From Oscillospiraceae bacterium (GTDB taxonomy: Bacteria > Bacillota > Clostridia > Oscillospirales > Acutalibacteraceae), in contig JAQXLO010000075.1 in assembly GCA_029012165.1 (NCBI GenBank), forward strand, positions 1 through 34,513: a DNA stretch of 34,513 nt, written 5' to 3'. Positions 10,131-18,395 of this stretch are shown here, piece by piece. Under the pieces are notes generated by a model, which was not told where the DNA came from, searched no databases, and worked only from the letters and a program-made list of their open reading frames with translations. The position numbers and the translations under genes were made by a program. Within the stretch, counting starts at the first letter, position 1, and every line of letters starts with the position of its first letter.

Positions 10131-11699
10131 ATGCTGACACCCGATAAAATCAAAGAATACAGATTCCAGCCTGCCGGTCAGGGCGTATACAGAGCGGATG
10201 ATGTGGATCGCTTTTTTTCGTCGGTCAGTGCGGACTATGAAACGGTCTACACCGAGCACGGCAAGCTGATCGACCGTGTGCGGATGCTGGTGGAAAAGAT
10301 CAAGAGTCTGGAAGCGCAGATCCAAACATACGAGGAGCAGGAGAACCTGATCAAAAAGACGCTGATCGTCGCCCAGAAGAAGGCGGACGAGATCGAGTCC
10401 TCGGCCAAAACACGCAGCGAGAGCCGCACGGCGGCGGCGGACAAGGAAGCCGCAGAAAAAGTGGCGGCCGCCGAAAAGCACGCCAAGGAGCTGCTGAGCG
10501 CCGCAGAGGAACGCTCCAAGCGGATCATGGCGGAGGTGGAGCAGAAATCCAGAGATATTCTGTCCGGCGCCGGCGCCACTGCGGAAAAGACCATCGGCAC
10601 CGCCAAGGGCAGAGCAACGCTGATGCTCACGGAATCCAAGCAGAGAGCGGAAAAGATCATCGCCGATGCCAAAGCGCAGGCCGATGCGGTATTGGGACCG
10701 CTGCAGGCAGAGGTCGCCAAGGAGAAAAAGGCGCTTGAGGAAGTGCGTGCCGAAAGCAAGGCGTTCAAGAAAAAGATCACCGAGTCCTACTATCAGCAGA
10801 TCGGCATGACGTCGGAGCTGCTGGGCTTTGTGGAGACGGAGGAGCCGCAGACGGCGCCTGTCGCCGAGGCAGTGCCTGCCGCACCGGTGCAGGTGCAGAC
10901 CGAGCAGCCTGCCGACACTCTGCCGCAGGAGGATCTGGCGTTTTTGGACGCAGTGGATACATATGTGCCCGCAGAGGATGACCTGTTTACGGCGATTCTG
11001 GAGGAGACCGTGACCGCCGAGGAGCCGGCGGCAGAGGAACCGGCGCCTGTGCAAGCAGCGGCACAAGAGCCTGCCGCAGAAGTTTCCGTGGCGGAAGAAC
11101 CGGTTGTGGAAGAAGCGGTTGTGGAAGAACCAGCGCAGGAGCCGCAGGAAGAGGAGCATTTTTCCTTTGTGGGCGGCTTTGACTCTCTGGGCTTCGAGGA
11201 GGAAGTGACCGAGGACGAGCAGGAGATCCCCGAGGAGCCGCTGATGAATTTTGACGACATCTTCAACAGCGCCATCGCCGAAACACCGGAGCAGCCCAAG
11301 GAAACTCCCAAAACGGAGACGGACAAGCCCTTCGGTCAGCTGAACGAAAAATACCGCTCCGTTTCTCAGGCACAGGAAGAGGAGCAGGAGGACGAAATGA
11401 CCTTCGGCAGCATTTTCCGCAAGCCTGCGCCGGAGCCTGTACAGGAGCCGACCCGCAGGATCACCCTGCCGCAGGAAGCGCCGCAGGACGAGGCGGACGA
11501 GGCGGACGAGGAAGAGGTCGAAATCGAACAAAAGAAACCCGAAAAGAAGAGGCGCAGACTCTCCTTGTTCAGCAAGTATGAGGACGAGGACGAGGATGAC
11601 GACGAGGACGACGATTACGAGGATGAAGATGACTACGACGAAGACGACGAGGACGACGATGAGGAGTCCGGCGGCTTCAAGGGCTTCTTCCGTAAATAA
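10131..11699 (+). CDS. DivIVA domain-containing protein with long acidic C-terminal tail
   Basis: N-term MLTPDKIKEYRFQPAGQGVYRADDVDRFFSSV and coiled coil; downstream of sepF; RBS ggaagggaaggag. Confidence 0.82.
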   Translation: MLTPDKIKEYRFQPAGQGVYRADDVDRFFSSVSADYETVYTEHGKLIDRVRMLVEKIKSLEAQIQTYEEQENLIKKTLIVAQKKADEIESSAKTRSESRTAAADKEAAEKVAAAEKHAKELLSAAEERSKRIMAEVEQKSRDILSGAGATAEKTIGTAKGRATLMLTESKQRAEKIIADAKAQADAVLGPLQAEVAKEKKALEEVRAESKAFKKKITESYYQQIGMTSELLGFVETEEPQTAPVAEAVPAAPVQVQTEQPADTLPQEDLAFLDAVDTYVPAEDDLFTAILEETVTAEEPAAEEPAPVQAAAQEPAAEVSVAEEPVVEEAVVEEPAQEPQEEEHFSFVGGFDSLGFEEEVTEDEQEIPEEPLMNFDDIFNSAIAETPEQPKETPKTETDKPFGQLNEKYRSVSQAQEEEQEDEMTFGSIFRKPAPEPVQEPTRRITLPQEAPQDEADEADEEEVEIEQKKPEKKRRRLSLFSKYEDEDEDDDEDDDYEDEDDYDEDDEDDDEESGGFKGFFRK

Positions 11700-11728
11700 A
11701 AGCGAAGGAAAAAACAAAGGAGAATCGA

Positions 11729-12205
11729 ATGCGCAGAGTTTGGTCGATGGCTGCCATCGTGTTGGCGACGGCTCTGGATCAGGGCTTGAAGGTGCTGGCT
11801 GAGCACACCCTCGGCGGCGGAAAGGTACTCTCGCTGGAGCCGATCGTTGCCCTGCGCTACGTGCGCAACAGCGGCGCAGCGTTCAGTCTGTTCAGCGCCC
11901 ACACGGAATTGCTGTCCATCGGGACGGGCATCCTGCTTGCGGCAGGCGTGGCTGTGCTGATGAGCAAAAAGATCAAGAGCGGACTTTTGTATACGGCGCT
12001 TACCATGATCGTCGCCGGAGGACTCGGCAACCTGATCGACCGTGTGCGTCTGGGCTATGTGATCGACTACATCGACCCGCTGTTTGTCAAGTTTGCCGTG
12101 TTCAACTTTGCGGACTGCCTGATCACCGTGGGTGCGGCACTGCTGATTTTGTGGCTGATCCTCGACACCGTGCGGGAAAAGAAGGAAAAGAAGGAGCGCA
12201 CATGA
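11729..12205 (+). CDS. lspA: Lipoprotein signal peptidase (signal peptidase II)
   Basis: Conserved LspA pattern: YVRNSGAAFSLF, GGLGNLIDRVRLGYVIDYID, FNFADCLITVGA. Confidence 0.95.
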   Translation: MRRVWSMAAIVLATALDQGLKVLAEHTLGGGKVLSLEPIVALRYVRNSGAAFSLFSAHTELLSIGTGILLAAGVAVLMSKKIKSGLLYTALTMIVAGGLGNLIDRVRLGYVIDYIDPLFVKFAVFNFADCLITVGAALLILWLILDTVREKKEKKERT

Positions 12206-13131
12206 GAGTCTTTACCGTACCGCCCGAAGGGGCGGGACAGCGGCTGGACAAGACGCTGGCGCTGCTGGAGCCGGAATGGTCCCGTTCCTTTATCCAAAAA
12301 CTGCTGGAGGACGGCAGGGTAGAGATCGGCGGCAAAACGGCATCCAAAAACAGCAAGCCTGCCGCCGGCGCAGAGGTGACGGTGGACGAGCCGCCTTTGC
12401 GGACGATCGAAGCGGCGCCGCAGAATATCCCGCTGGATATCCGCTACGAGGACGAGGATCTGCTGGTGGTCAACAAGCCCCGGGGCATGGTGGTACATCC
12501 GGCGCCGGGCAGCCCGGACGGCACGCTGGTCAACGCCCTGCTGTATCACTGCGGCGACAGTCTTTCCGGCATCAACGGGGCGATCCGCCCCGGTATTGTG
12601 CACCGCATCGACAAGGACACCAGCGGTCTTTTGATCGTGGCGAAAAACGACAGCGCCCACCGTGCGCTTGCCGAGCAGATTCGGGAGCATTCCTTTCGCC
12701 GGGAATACCGTGCCGTACTGCACGGGCACTTCCGGGAACCCACCGGCACGATCCATGCGCCCATCGGACGCAGTGAAAAAGACCGCAAGAAAATGTGCGT
12801 GACCGACAAAAACGCCCGGGATGCGGTCACCCATTACGAAATTTTAGAGGACTGCGGTGCGTTTTCCTTTGCGAGACTGCGGCTGGAAACGGGCAGAACC
12901 CACCAGATCCGTGTCCATATGGCCTACATCGGACACCCCGTGGCAGGGGATCCCGTCTACGGTCCGAAAAACGGCGTGACGGAACTGCACGGACAGTGCC
13001 TGCATGCAGGACTGATCGGATTTTTGCATCCGACGGACGGGCGCTACATCGAGATCAGCGCCGAACTGCCGCCTTACTTTGAGACCTTTCTCGCAAAGAT
13101 ACGCAAAATATATGGGAGAGATGCAACATGA
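12202..13131 (+). CDS. RluA/RluD family pseudouridine synthase
   Basis: S4 domain plus VVNKPRGMVVHPAPG, IVHRIDKDTSGLLIVAKND, GRTHQIRVHM. Confidence 0.94.
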   Translation: MRVFTVPPEGAGQRLDKTLALLEPEWSRSFIQKLLEDGRVEIGGKTASKNSKPAAGAEVTVDEPPLRTIEAAPQNIPLDIRYEDEDLLVVNKPRGMVVHPAPGSPDGTLVNALLYHCGDSLSGINGAIRPGIVHRIDKDTSGLLIVAKNDSAHRALAEQIREHSFRREYRAVLHGHFREPTGTIHAPIGRSEKDRKKMCVTDKNARDAVTHYEILEDCGAFSFARLRLETGRTHQIRVHMAYIGHPVAGDPVYGPKNGVTELHGQCLHAGLIGFLHPTDGRYIEISAELPPYFETFLAKIRKIYGRDAT

Positions 13132-13607
13132 CGAAGGACAACAAGATCATTACGGCGATTATCGCAGTGATCGCATCGGCGGCGGTGTGCCTGCTGCTCT
13201 TTTTCGGCGTGCACTACCTGTTCGGCAATCCGGCCAAGGTCGTGTTTGCTCCCGACATGAAAACATTCACCGTCGTCGGCGGCGCCGACTACACCACGGG
13301 AGAGATCGCCGATTATCTGCGCAGCATGAAGTCGGAAAAGGCGTCATACAAGCGCATCACGGACAAGCTCTACTGCGCCGAGGCGGAGAACGTGTACGAA
13401 AACCTGAACACGCTCATGCAGTCTCTGGGCTACAAGTACATCGGCTGTGACGGCACGCTGATCAATATGCGCTGCTTCTACAGGGACGGCAAGGCGCTGT
13501 GGGTGCGTGTGGAGTACGACCTCAACGCCGTCTGGTGCCTGTGGAATTTCAGCGACGAGTTCGAGTATGACCTGGCCAAGGCCGGGTATAAAACAATGGA
13601 CTATTAA
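13128..13607 (+). CDS. Hypothetical membrane-anchored protein
   Basis: ATGA-type overlap with upstream gene; N-terminal TM (IITAIIAVIASAAVCLLLFFGVHYLF). Confidence 0.65.
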   Translation: MTKDNKIITAIIAVIASAAVCLLLFFGVHYLFGNPAKVVFAPDMKTFTVVGGADYTTGEIADYLRSMKSEKASYKRITDKLYCAEAENVYENLNTLMQSLGYKYIGCDGTLINMRCFYRDGKALWVRVEYDLNAVWCLWNFSDEFEYDLAKAGYKTMDY

Positions 13608-13650
13608 TGGACAATTAAGGCTATTCAATAAACCAATGGAGGTGGCTGTA

Positions 13651-14493
13651 TTGAACGCAGCAGAAAAAAAGGAATTGCAAATCACCGCCTGTAAGGTACG
13701 CATGGGCATCGTGGAAAGCGTATTTCAGGCAAAGTCCGGGCATCCGGGCGGGTCACTGTCCTCGGCGGACGTGATGACCTATCTTTACTTTAAAGTCATG
13801 CGTGTGGATGCGCAGAACCCCGATTGGGAGGGTCGTGATCGTTTTGTGCTGTCCAAGGGTCATGTTTCCCCCTGCCTGTACTCGGTGCTGGCGCAGAAGG
13901 GATTCTTCCCCGTGGAGGAGCTGAAAACCTTCCGCAAGGTCGAATCCAGACTGCAGGGGCATCCCAGTATGCACTGCACGCCCGGCGTGGACATGAGCTC
14001 CGGCTCCCTGGGACAGGGCATTTCCACGGCGGTGGGCATGGCGCTGGGTGCCAAGCTGCGCAAAGACGGCGTGCGTGTATACACGCTGCTGGGTGACGGT
14101 GAGATCGAGGAAGGACAGGTCTGGGAAGCGGCCATGTACGCCGCCGCCAAAAAGCTGGACAACCTGGTCGCCATCGTGGACAACAACAACCTCCAGATCG
14201 ACGGCACCGTCGAAGAGGTCAACTCCCCCTATCCCATCGGGGAAAAGTTTGCCGCTTTCGGCTGGAACGTGATCGAGATCGACGCCCATGATTTTGAGCA
14301 GATCGAAGCTGCCTTTGAAAAAGCGTCCACGGCGAACGGCAAGCCCACCGTGATCGTGGCCAAGAGCGTCAAGGGCAAGGGTGTCTCCTTCATGGAGAAC
14401 CAGGTCTCCTGGCACGGCAGCGCACCCAATGCCGAGCAGTATGCTGCGGCAATGGCAGAACTCAACGCCGCACTGGCAGAATTGGAGGGCTAA
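13651..14493 (+). CDS. Transketolase N-terminal subunit (TTG start preferred; ATG at 13636 possible)
   Basis: KSGHPGGSLSSADVMTYLYF, DRFVLSKGH, SLGQGISTAVGMALGAKL, LLGDGEIEEGQVWEAAM, VDNNNLQIDG; ggaggtg RBS before the TTG. Confidence 0.94.
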   Translation: MNAAEKKELQITACKVRMGIVESVFQAKSGHPGGSLSSADVMTYLYFKVMRVDAQNPDWEGRDRFVLSKGHVSPCLYSVLAQKGFFPVEELKTFRKVESRLQGHPSMHCTPGVDMSSGSLGQGISTAVGMALGAKLRKDGVRVYTLLGDGEIEEGQVWEAAMYAAAKKLDNLVAIVDNNNLQIDGTVEEVNSPYPIGEKFAAFGWNVIEIDAHDFEQIEAAFEKASTANGKPTVIVAKSVKGKGVSFMENQVSWHGSAPNAEQYAAAMAELNAALAELEG

Positions 14494-14495
14494 TC

Positions 14496-15443
14496 ATGGC
14501 AGATATTGTAAAAATCGCAACCCGTGACAGTTACGGAAAAGCGCTTGTGGAAATGGGCGCTGTGAACGATAAATTGATCGTTCTGGATGCCGACCTTGCC
14601 GCCGCCACCAAAACGGCAGGCTTCAAAAAGGCGTATCCCGACCGCTTCTTCGATACCGGTATTGCCGAGAGCAACATGATGTGCGTTGCGGCAGGTCTGT
14701 CCACCATGGGCTACACCGTGTTCGCCAGCACCTTTGCCATGTTTGCCGCAGGACGTGCCTTTGAGCAGGTGCGCAACACCATCGGCTACCCCCACCTGAA
14801 CGTTAAGATCGGCGCCACCCATGCGGGCATCTCCGTCGGCGAGGACGGCGCAAGCCACCAGTGCTGTGAGGACATCGCCCTGATGCGCACCATCCCCGGT
14901 ATGACCATCATCAATCCCGCCGACGACGTGGAAGCCCGTCAGGCCGTGTACGCCGCCGCCGCTATGGAAGGTCCCGTATATATGCGCTTCGGCAGATTGG
15001 CTGTCCCCGTGATCTTCGACGACAGCTACAAGTTCGAGATCGGCAAGGGCGTACAGCTGGTGGACGGCAAGGACGTCACCATCATCGCCACCGGTCTCAT
15101 GGTCGCACAGGCGCTGCAGGCCGCAGAGCTTCTCAAGGCAGAGGGCATCTCCGCCGCCGTGGTCAACATGGCGACCATCAAGCCCATCGACCGGGACATC
15201 ATCATCCGTGCCGCCAAGGAGACCGGCTGTATCGTTACCGCAGAGGAGCACAACATCATCGGCGGTCTGGGCGGCGCAGTGGCAGAGGTCGTCAGCGAGA
15301 GCGTGCCCGTGCCGGTTCTGCGTCTGGGCGTGGAGGACACCTTCGGTCGTTCCGGCCCCGCAGCGGAACTGCTGCACGTATTCGGTCTGGACGCCGCACA
15401 CATTGCCGAAAAGGCAAAGGCGGCTGTTGCACTGAAGAAATAA
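14496..15443 (+). CDS. Transketolase C-terminal subunit
   Basis: DADLAAATKT, RFFDTGIAESNMMCVAAGLS, THAGISVGEDGASHQ, VTAEEHNIIGGLGGAVAE. Confidence 0.95.
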   Translation: MADIVKIATRDSYGKALVEMGAVNDKLIVLDADLAAATKTAGFKKAYPDRFFDTGIAESNMMCVAAGLSTMGYTVFASTFAMFAAGRAFEQVRNTIGYPHLNVKIGATHAGISVGEDGASHQCCEDIALMRTIPGMTIINPADDVEARQAVYAAAAMEGPVYMRFGRLAVPVIFDDSYKFEIGKGVQLVDGKDVTIIATGLMVAQALQAAELLKAEGISAAVVNMATIKPIDRDIIIRAAKETGCIVTAEEHNIIGGLGGAVAEVVSESVPVPVLRLGVEDTFGRSGPAAELLHVFGLDAAHIAEKAKAAVALKK

Positions 15444-15457
15444 GCTGCAACATCGGT

Positions 15458-15671
15458 GGGGTTGTCGCATTTCGCGTAGAACAAAAAGAAAAGAAAAACA
15501 GATCCTTTCCTCGAACAAAATATTATGGAAAAGTTTCTGCTCATTTTTTAATAGAGAAATTACACAAGGAATTGTAGTTGTTTCTTTTTTCGCCGTTTTT
15601 TCGCCCTCGACGTATCCGTATACGCCTATCGGGCGAAGAAAACGGCGTCTTCATCGAAATGCGACAGCCCC
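15458..15671. mobile_element. MITE-like element with 17-bp terminal inverted repeats and internal hairpin
   Basis: 15458-15474 ggggttgtcgcatttcg and 15655-15671 cgaaatgcgacagcccc are inverted repeats with one mismatch; internal stem cgccgttttttcgccc / gggcgaagaaaacggcg (15591-15647); no ORF. Confidence 0.7.
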
Positions 15672-15745
15672 TTTTGCCGATTTTATACGGGCATTGCCGC
15701 ACCCTTTGCGGCGGCATGATCCGAAAACATTTTCTGGAGAAGAGC

Positions 15746-16075
15746 ATGGCTGAGAGTAAGAGCGACATCCTGTTTGGCAAGTCCGTGTTCGGCGGCTTTG
15801 ACCGAAAGGACGTCATAGAGTATATTGACACCCTGCAGCGCCGGTCGCAGGCAAAACTGCGTGCGGAGCTGGAGAGTGCGGAAAATCGGATCGCACAGCT
15901 GACGGCGGCGCTGGAGACGGCGAATGCGGAAAACGCACGCTTGCAGGAGGAAGTTTTGCAGCTGCAGGCGGAGCTGAAAGTGACGCAGACGGAGAATGCG
16001 CTGTTCCGTGAAAACGGATCATCCCCGAAATCCATCGGGGATGTGGATGCCATGGTGCATCGGAATCTGGGCTGA
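15746..16075 (+). CDS. Short DivIVA-domain coiled-coil protein
   Basis: FGKSVFGGFDRKDVIEYIDTLQ resembles the DivIVA N-terminal motif; coiled coil follows. Confidence 0.6.
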   Translation: MAESKSDILFGKSVFGGFDRKDVIEYIDTLQRRSQAKLRAELESAENRIAQLTAALETANAENARLQEEVLQLQAELKVTQTENALFRENGSSPKSIGDVDAMVHRNLG

Positions 16076-16100
16076 TTTTCGGAATTTGAGGATAATTTTA

Positions 16101-16631
16101 ATGGCAGAGCATAGAATTAAAGTTGAGGAAATCCGGGCAAAAGCGCCCGATTTGCACGCCGGCGACCGTGTGTATCTTTCGGGAACGGTCTACACCGCCC
16201 GGGATGCGGCGCATAAACGTCTGACCGCCCTGCTCGACGAGGGCGAGGAACTGCCCCTGCCGCTGGAGGGCGCCTGCATCTACTATGCCGGACCCACGCC
16301 TGCGGAGCCGGGCGCAGTGATCGGCAGCTGCGGTCCCACCACATCCGGCAGGATGGATCGCTTTGCCCCGAGGCTTCTGGATCTCGGACTGGCGGCGATG
16401 ATCGGCAAGGGACAGCGCAGTGCGCAGGTGGTGGACGCCATTGTCCGCAACAAGGCGGTGTACCTGTGTGCCGTGGGCGGCGCAGGCGCATTGGCGGCGC
16501 AGTGCATCCGTACCTGCGAGGAGATCGCCTTTCACGACCTCGGCTGTGAGAGCATCAAGCGGCTCACGGTGCAGGACTTTCCGCTGATCGTGGCCATCGA
16601 CGCCGCCGGGAATAATCTGTTCGAGAGGTAA
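16101..16631 (+). CDS. Class I fumarate hydratase / tartrate dehydratase beta subunit
   Basis: GDRVYLSGTVYTARDAAHKRL, IYYAGPTPAEPG, GSCGPTTSGRMD, MIGKGQRS. Confidence 0.9.
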   Translation: MAEHRIKVEEIRAKAPDLHAGDRVYLSGTVYTARDAAHKRLTALLDEGEELPLPLEGACIYYAGPTPAEPGAVIGSCGPTTSGRMDRFAPRLLDLGLAAMIGKGQRSAQVVDAIVRNKAVYLCAVGGAGALAAQCIRTCEEIAFHDLGCESIKRLTVQDFPLIVAIDAAGNNLFER

Positions 16632-16635
16632 ACGT

Positions 16636-17676
16636 ATGCCCCTGTCGGAATTTCTGACGCAAGTTTTGCAGAACCCCGCCCTGCTGATCACATCCCTGCT
16701 GACGCTGGGGGTGATCTTTGTCAACGGCTGGACGGACGCACCCAACGCCATCGCCACTTGCGTGTCCACACGGTGTATGCCGGTGCGTGCGGCGGTGCTG
16801 ATGGCGGCGGTGTTCAACCTGCTGGGCGTTTTGATTATGACCTCCGTCAGTGCCGAGGTGGCGCAGACGATCTACAACATCGCCGACTTCGGCGGGGATT
16901 CGCACCGGGCGCTGATCGCCCTGTGCGCCGCCATGACGGCCATCGTGCTGTGGGCAACGGCGGCGTGGTATTTCGGCATTCCCACCAGCGAGAGCCATGC
17001 GCTGATCGCCGGCGTTTCCGGTGCGGCCATCGCCCTGAACGGCGGCTTCGGCGGCATCAACGGTTCGGAGTGGATCAAGGTCATTTACGGTTTGGGACTG
17101 TCCACCGTGCTGGGCTTTGTGTCCGGCTTCGTGATCGTCAAAACGGTTGCCCTGCTGTTTCGCAATGTTCGCAGGAGCAGGACGCAGGGCTTTTTCCGCG
17201 GGGCGCAGATCTTCGGCGGCGCCGCCATGGCGTTTATGCACGGTGCGCAGGACGGGCAGAAATTTATCGGCATCTTCCTTTTGGGAATCTCCCTGACGGG
17301 TGTCGGAACGGAAAGCTTTTCCGTCCCGCTGTGGCTGATGCTTTTGTGTGCCGCAGTTATGGGTGTGGGCACCTCCGTCGGCGGGTATAAGATCATCAAG
17401 TCCGTGGGCATGGATATGGTAAAGTTGGAAAAGTACGAGGGCTTTTCCGCCGATCTGGCAGGGGCGTTTTGCCTGCTGCTGTCCACCGTGACGGGGCTTC
17501 CCGTCAGCACGACCCATACCAAGACCACCGCCATCATGGGCGTGGGTGCGGCAAAGCGCATTCGGGGGGTCAACTGGAGCGTGGTCAAGGATATGATGCT
17601 CGCATGGGTGCTGACGTTCCCGGGGTGCGGGCTGGTCGGATATCTGGTTGCACGGCTGTTTATCTATATTTTTTAA
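16636..17676 (+). CDS. PiT family inorganic phosphate transporter
   Basis: NGWTDAPNAIATCVSTR, IPTSESHALIAGVSGAA, AAMAFMHGAQDGQKFIGI, GLPVSTTHTKTTAIMGVGAAK. Confidence 0.93.
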   Translation: MPLSEFLTQVLQNPALLITSLLTLGVIFVNGWTDAPNAIATCVSTRCMPVRAAVLMAAVFNLLGVLIMTSVSAEVAQTIYNIADFGGDSHRALIALCAAMTAIVLWATAAWYFGIPTSESHALIAGVSGAAIALNGGFGGINGSEWIKVIYGLGLSTVLGFVSGFVIVKTVALLFRNVRRSRTQGFFRGAQIFGGAAMAFMHGAQDGQKFIGIFLLGISLTGVGTESFSVPLWLMLLCAAVMGVGTSVGGYKIIKSVGMDMVKLEKYEGFSADLAGAFCLLLSTVTGLPVSTTHTKTTAIMGVGAAKRIRGVNWSVVKDMMLAWVLTFPGCGLVGYLVARLFIYIF

Positions 17677-17680
17677 CGCA

Positions 17681-17906
17681 TTCTTCACGGAAAATTGTGG
17701 GATTTGTGCCGATCACCGGGGAAGCCCCGGCGAGGGTTCCCCACGCCAAAACAGTCCACCGGACTGTTTTGGCTCCCCTCCTGCGCTTTTGGTGTTGTTA
17801 GGATTTCGCCGACTGCGGTCGGCGACCAAAGGCGCCGCCTTTGGAATCTGCAAGCCTTTAAAAAGGCGTGAGCGAAACTTTTCATCCCCAAACTTTCCGT
17901 GATGAA
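17681..17906. repeat. Hairpin-rich repeat family, copy 1 (inverted TTC-TCACGGAAA-type ends)
   Basis: Ends ttcttcacggaaaattgtggg / ccccaaactttccgtgatgaa are inverted; interior stems ccaaaacagtcc-acc-ggactgttttgg, gccgac-tgcg-gtcggc, ccaaaggcg...cctttgg; matches 33709-34131 in reverse orientation. Confidence 0.85.
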
Positions 17907-17911
17907 GCAAT

Positions 17912-17946
17912 AAAGAGCAGGACAGCCGCACCGTCCTGCTCTTTTT
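17912..17946. terminator. Bidirectional-looking intrinsic terminator, shared with the small-ORF copy B locus
   Basis: gagcaggac agccgcacc gtcctgctc ttttt; near-identical hairpin at 26571-26604. Confidence 0.8.
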
Positions 17947-17963
17947 GCTTTGACTGTGTAAAC

Positions 17964-18086
17964 GCTTTTCACGAAAAATGGATACGCTTCCCTGATGCTT
18001 GAATTTCCCGCCTTTGGAATTCGCAAGCCCTTTAGCATGGCTTGAACGCAACTTGGAGTCCCACAAAAAACGTGACGCAGCTTAAT
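17964..18086. repeat. Degenerate copy of the hairpin repeat, inserted between the small-ORF A stop codon and its terminator
   Basis: Minus strand TCACGTTTTTTGTGGGAC...TTCAAGCC...GGGCTTGCGAATTCCAAAGGCGG matches the left part of 33742-33813; absent from copy B, where the stop codon runs directly into GTTTACACA. Confidence 0.65.
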
Positions 18087-18182
18087 TTATGCGACTTTTT
18101 CCTGTTCGCTGCCGAGAAAGGCCATGACAAGACCTGCGCCGCAGAGTACCGGAACCGTAAGAACACCAATCAGTAACATCAT
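18087..18182 (-). CDS. 31-aa single-TM peptide, copy A: MMLLIGVLTVPVLCGAGLVMAFLGSEQEKVA
   Basis: Complete ATG-to-TAA small ORF with RBS agagggg; paralogous to 26456-26551 in the same frame with conservative or synonymous changes; below the ORF-track length cutoff. Confidence 0.75.
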   Translation of the reverse strand: MMLLIGVLTVPVLCGAGLVMAFLGSEQEKVA

Positions 18183-18228
18183 TTGTATAACCCCTCTTTG
18201 CTTCAAATTTGTTTTGGTTTATGTTTCT

Positions 18229-18284
18229 ATTATAACGAAACAAATATTAAGAAACAATCGGGGAAATCCTTAAATAATCCTTAA
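18229..18284 (-). promoter_or_regulatory. Promoter and tandem-repeat operator for small ORF A
   Basis: Minus strand: TTAAGGA-N4-TTAAGGA (18284-18267), TTGTTT (18257-18252), N17, TATAAT (18234-18229); nearly identical to the copy B upstream region. Confidence 0.8.
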
Positions 18285-18341
18285 GACTGCACTGCGAATT
18301 GTGCGTTGCTGCCTGCATGTCACCATACTCCGCAGCAGCAA

Positions 18342-18382
18342 ATCCCCTGCGTCCAGCGATCGCTGTACACAGGGGAGCTTTC
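18342..18382 (-). terminator. Stem-loop downstream of the MFS gene, possible terminator
   Basis: Minus strand CCCCTGTGTACAGC-GATC-GCTGGACGCAGGGG; weak T-tract. Confidence 0.5.
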
Positions 18383-18395
18383 CTATATCGTTGGT

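Noticed and set aside
1967-11717. Long antisense ORFs on the minus strand (e.g. 1967-3805, 4232-5110, 7461-9032, 9525-11717)
   Set aside because: They mirror well-supported + strand genes (mutS, mutL, HlyD-like, divIVA), have low-complexity or His/Arg/Leu-rich composition and no recognisable domains; explained by GC-biased third positions
13651-15443. Split transketolase as a frameshifted pseudogene
   Set aside because: Separate N- and C-terminal transketolase subunits with own start and RBS are a normal bacterial arrangement
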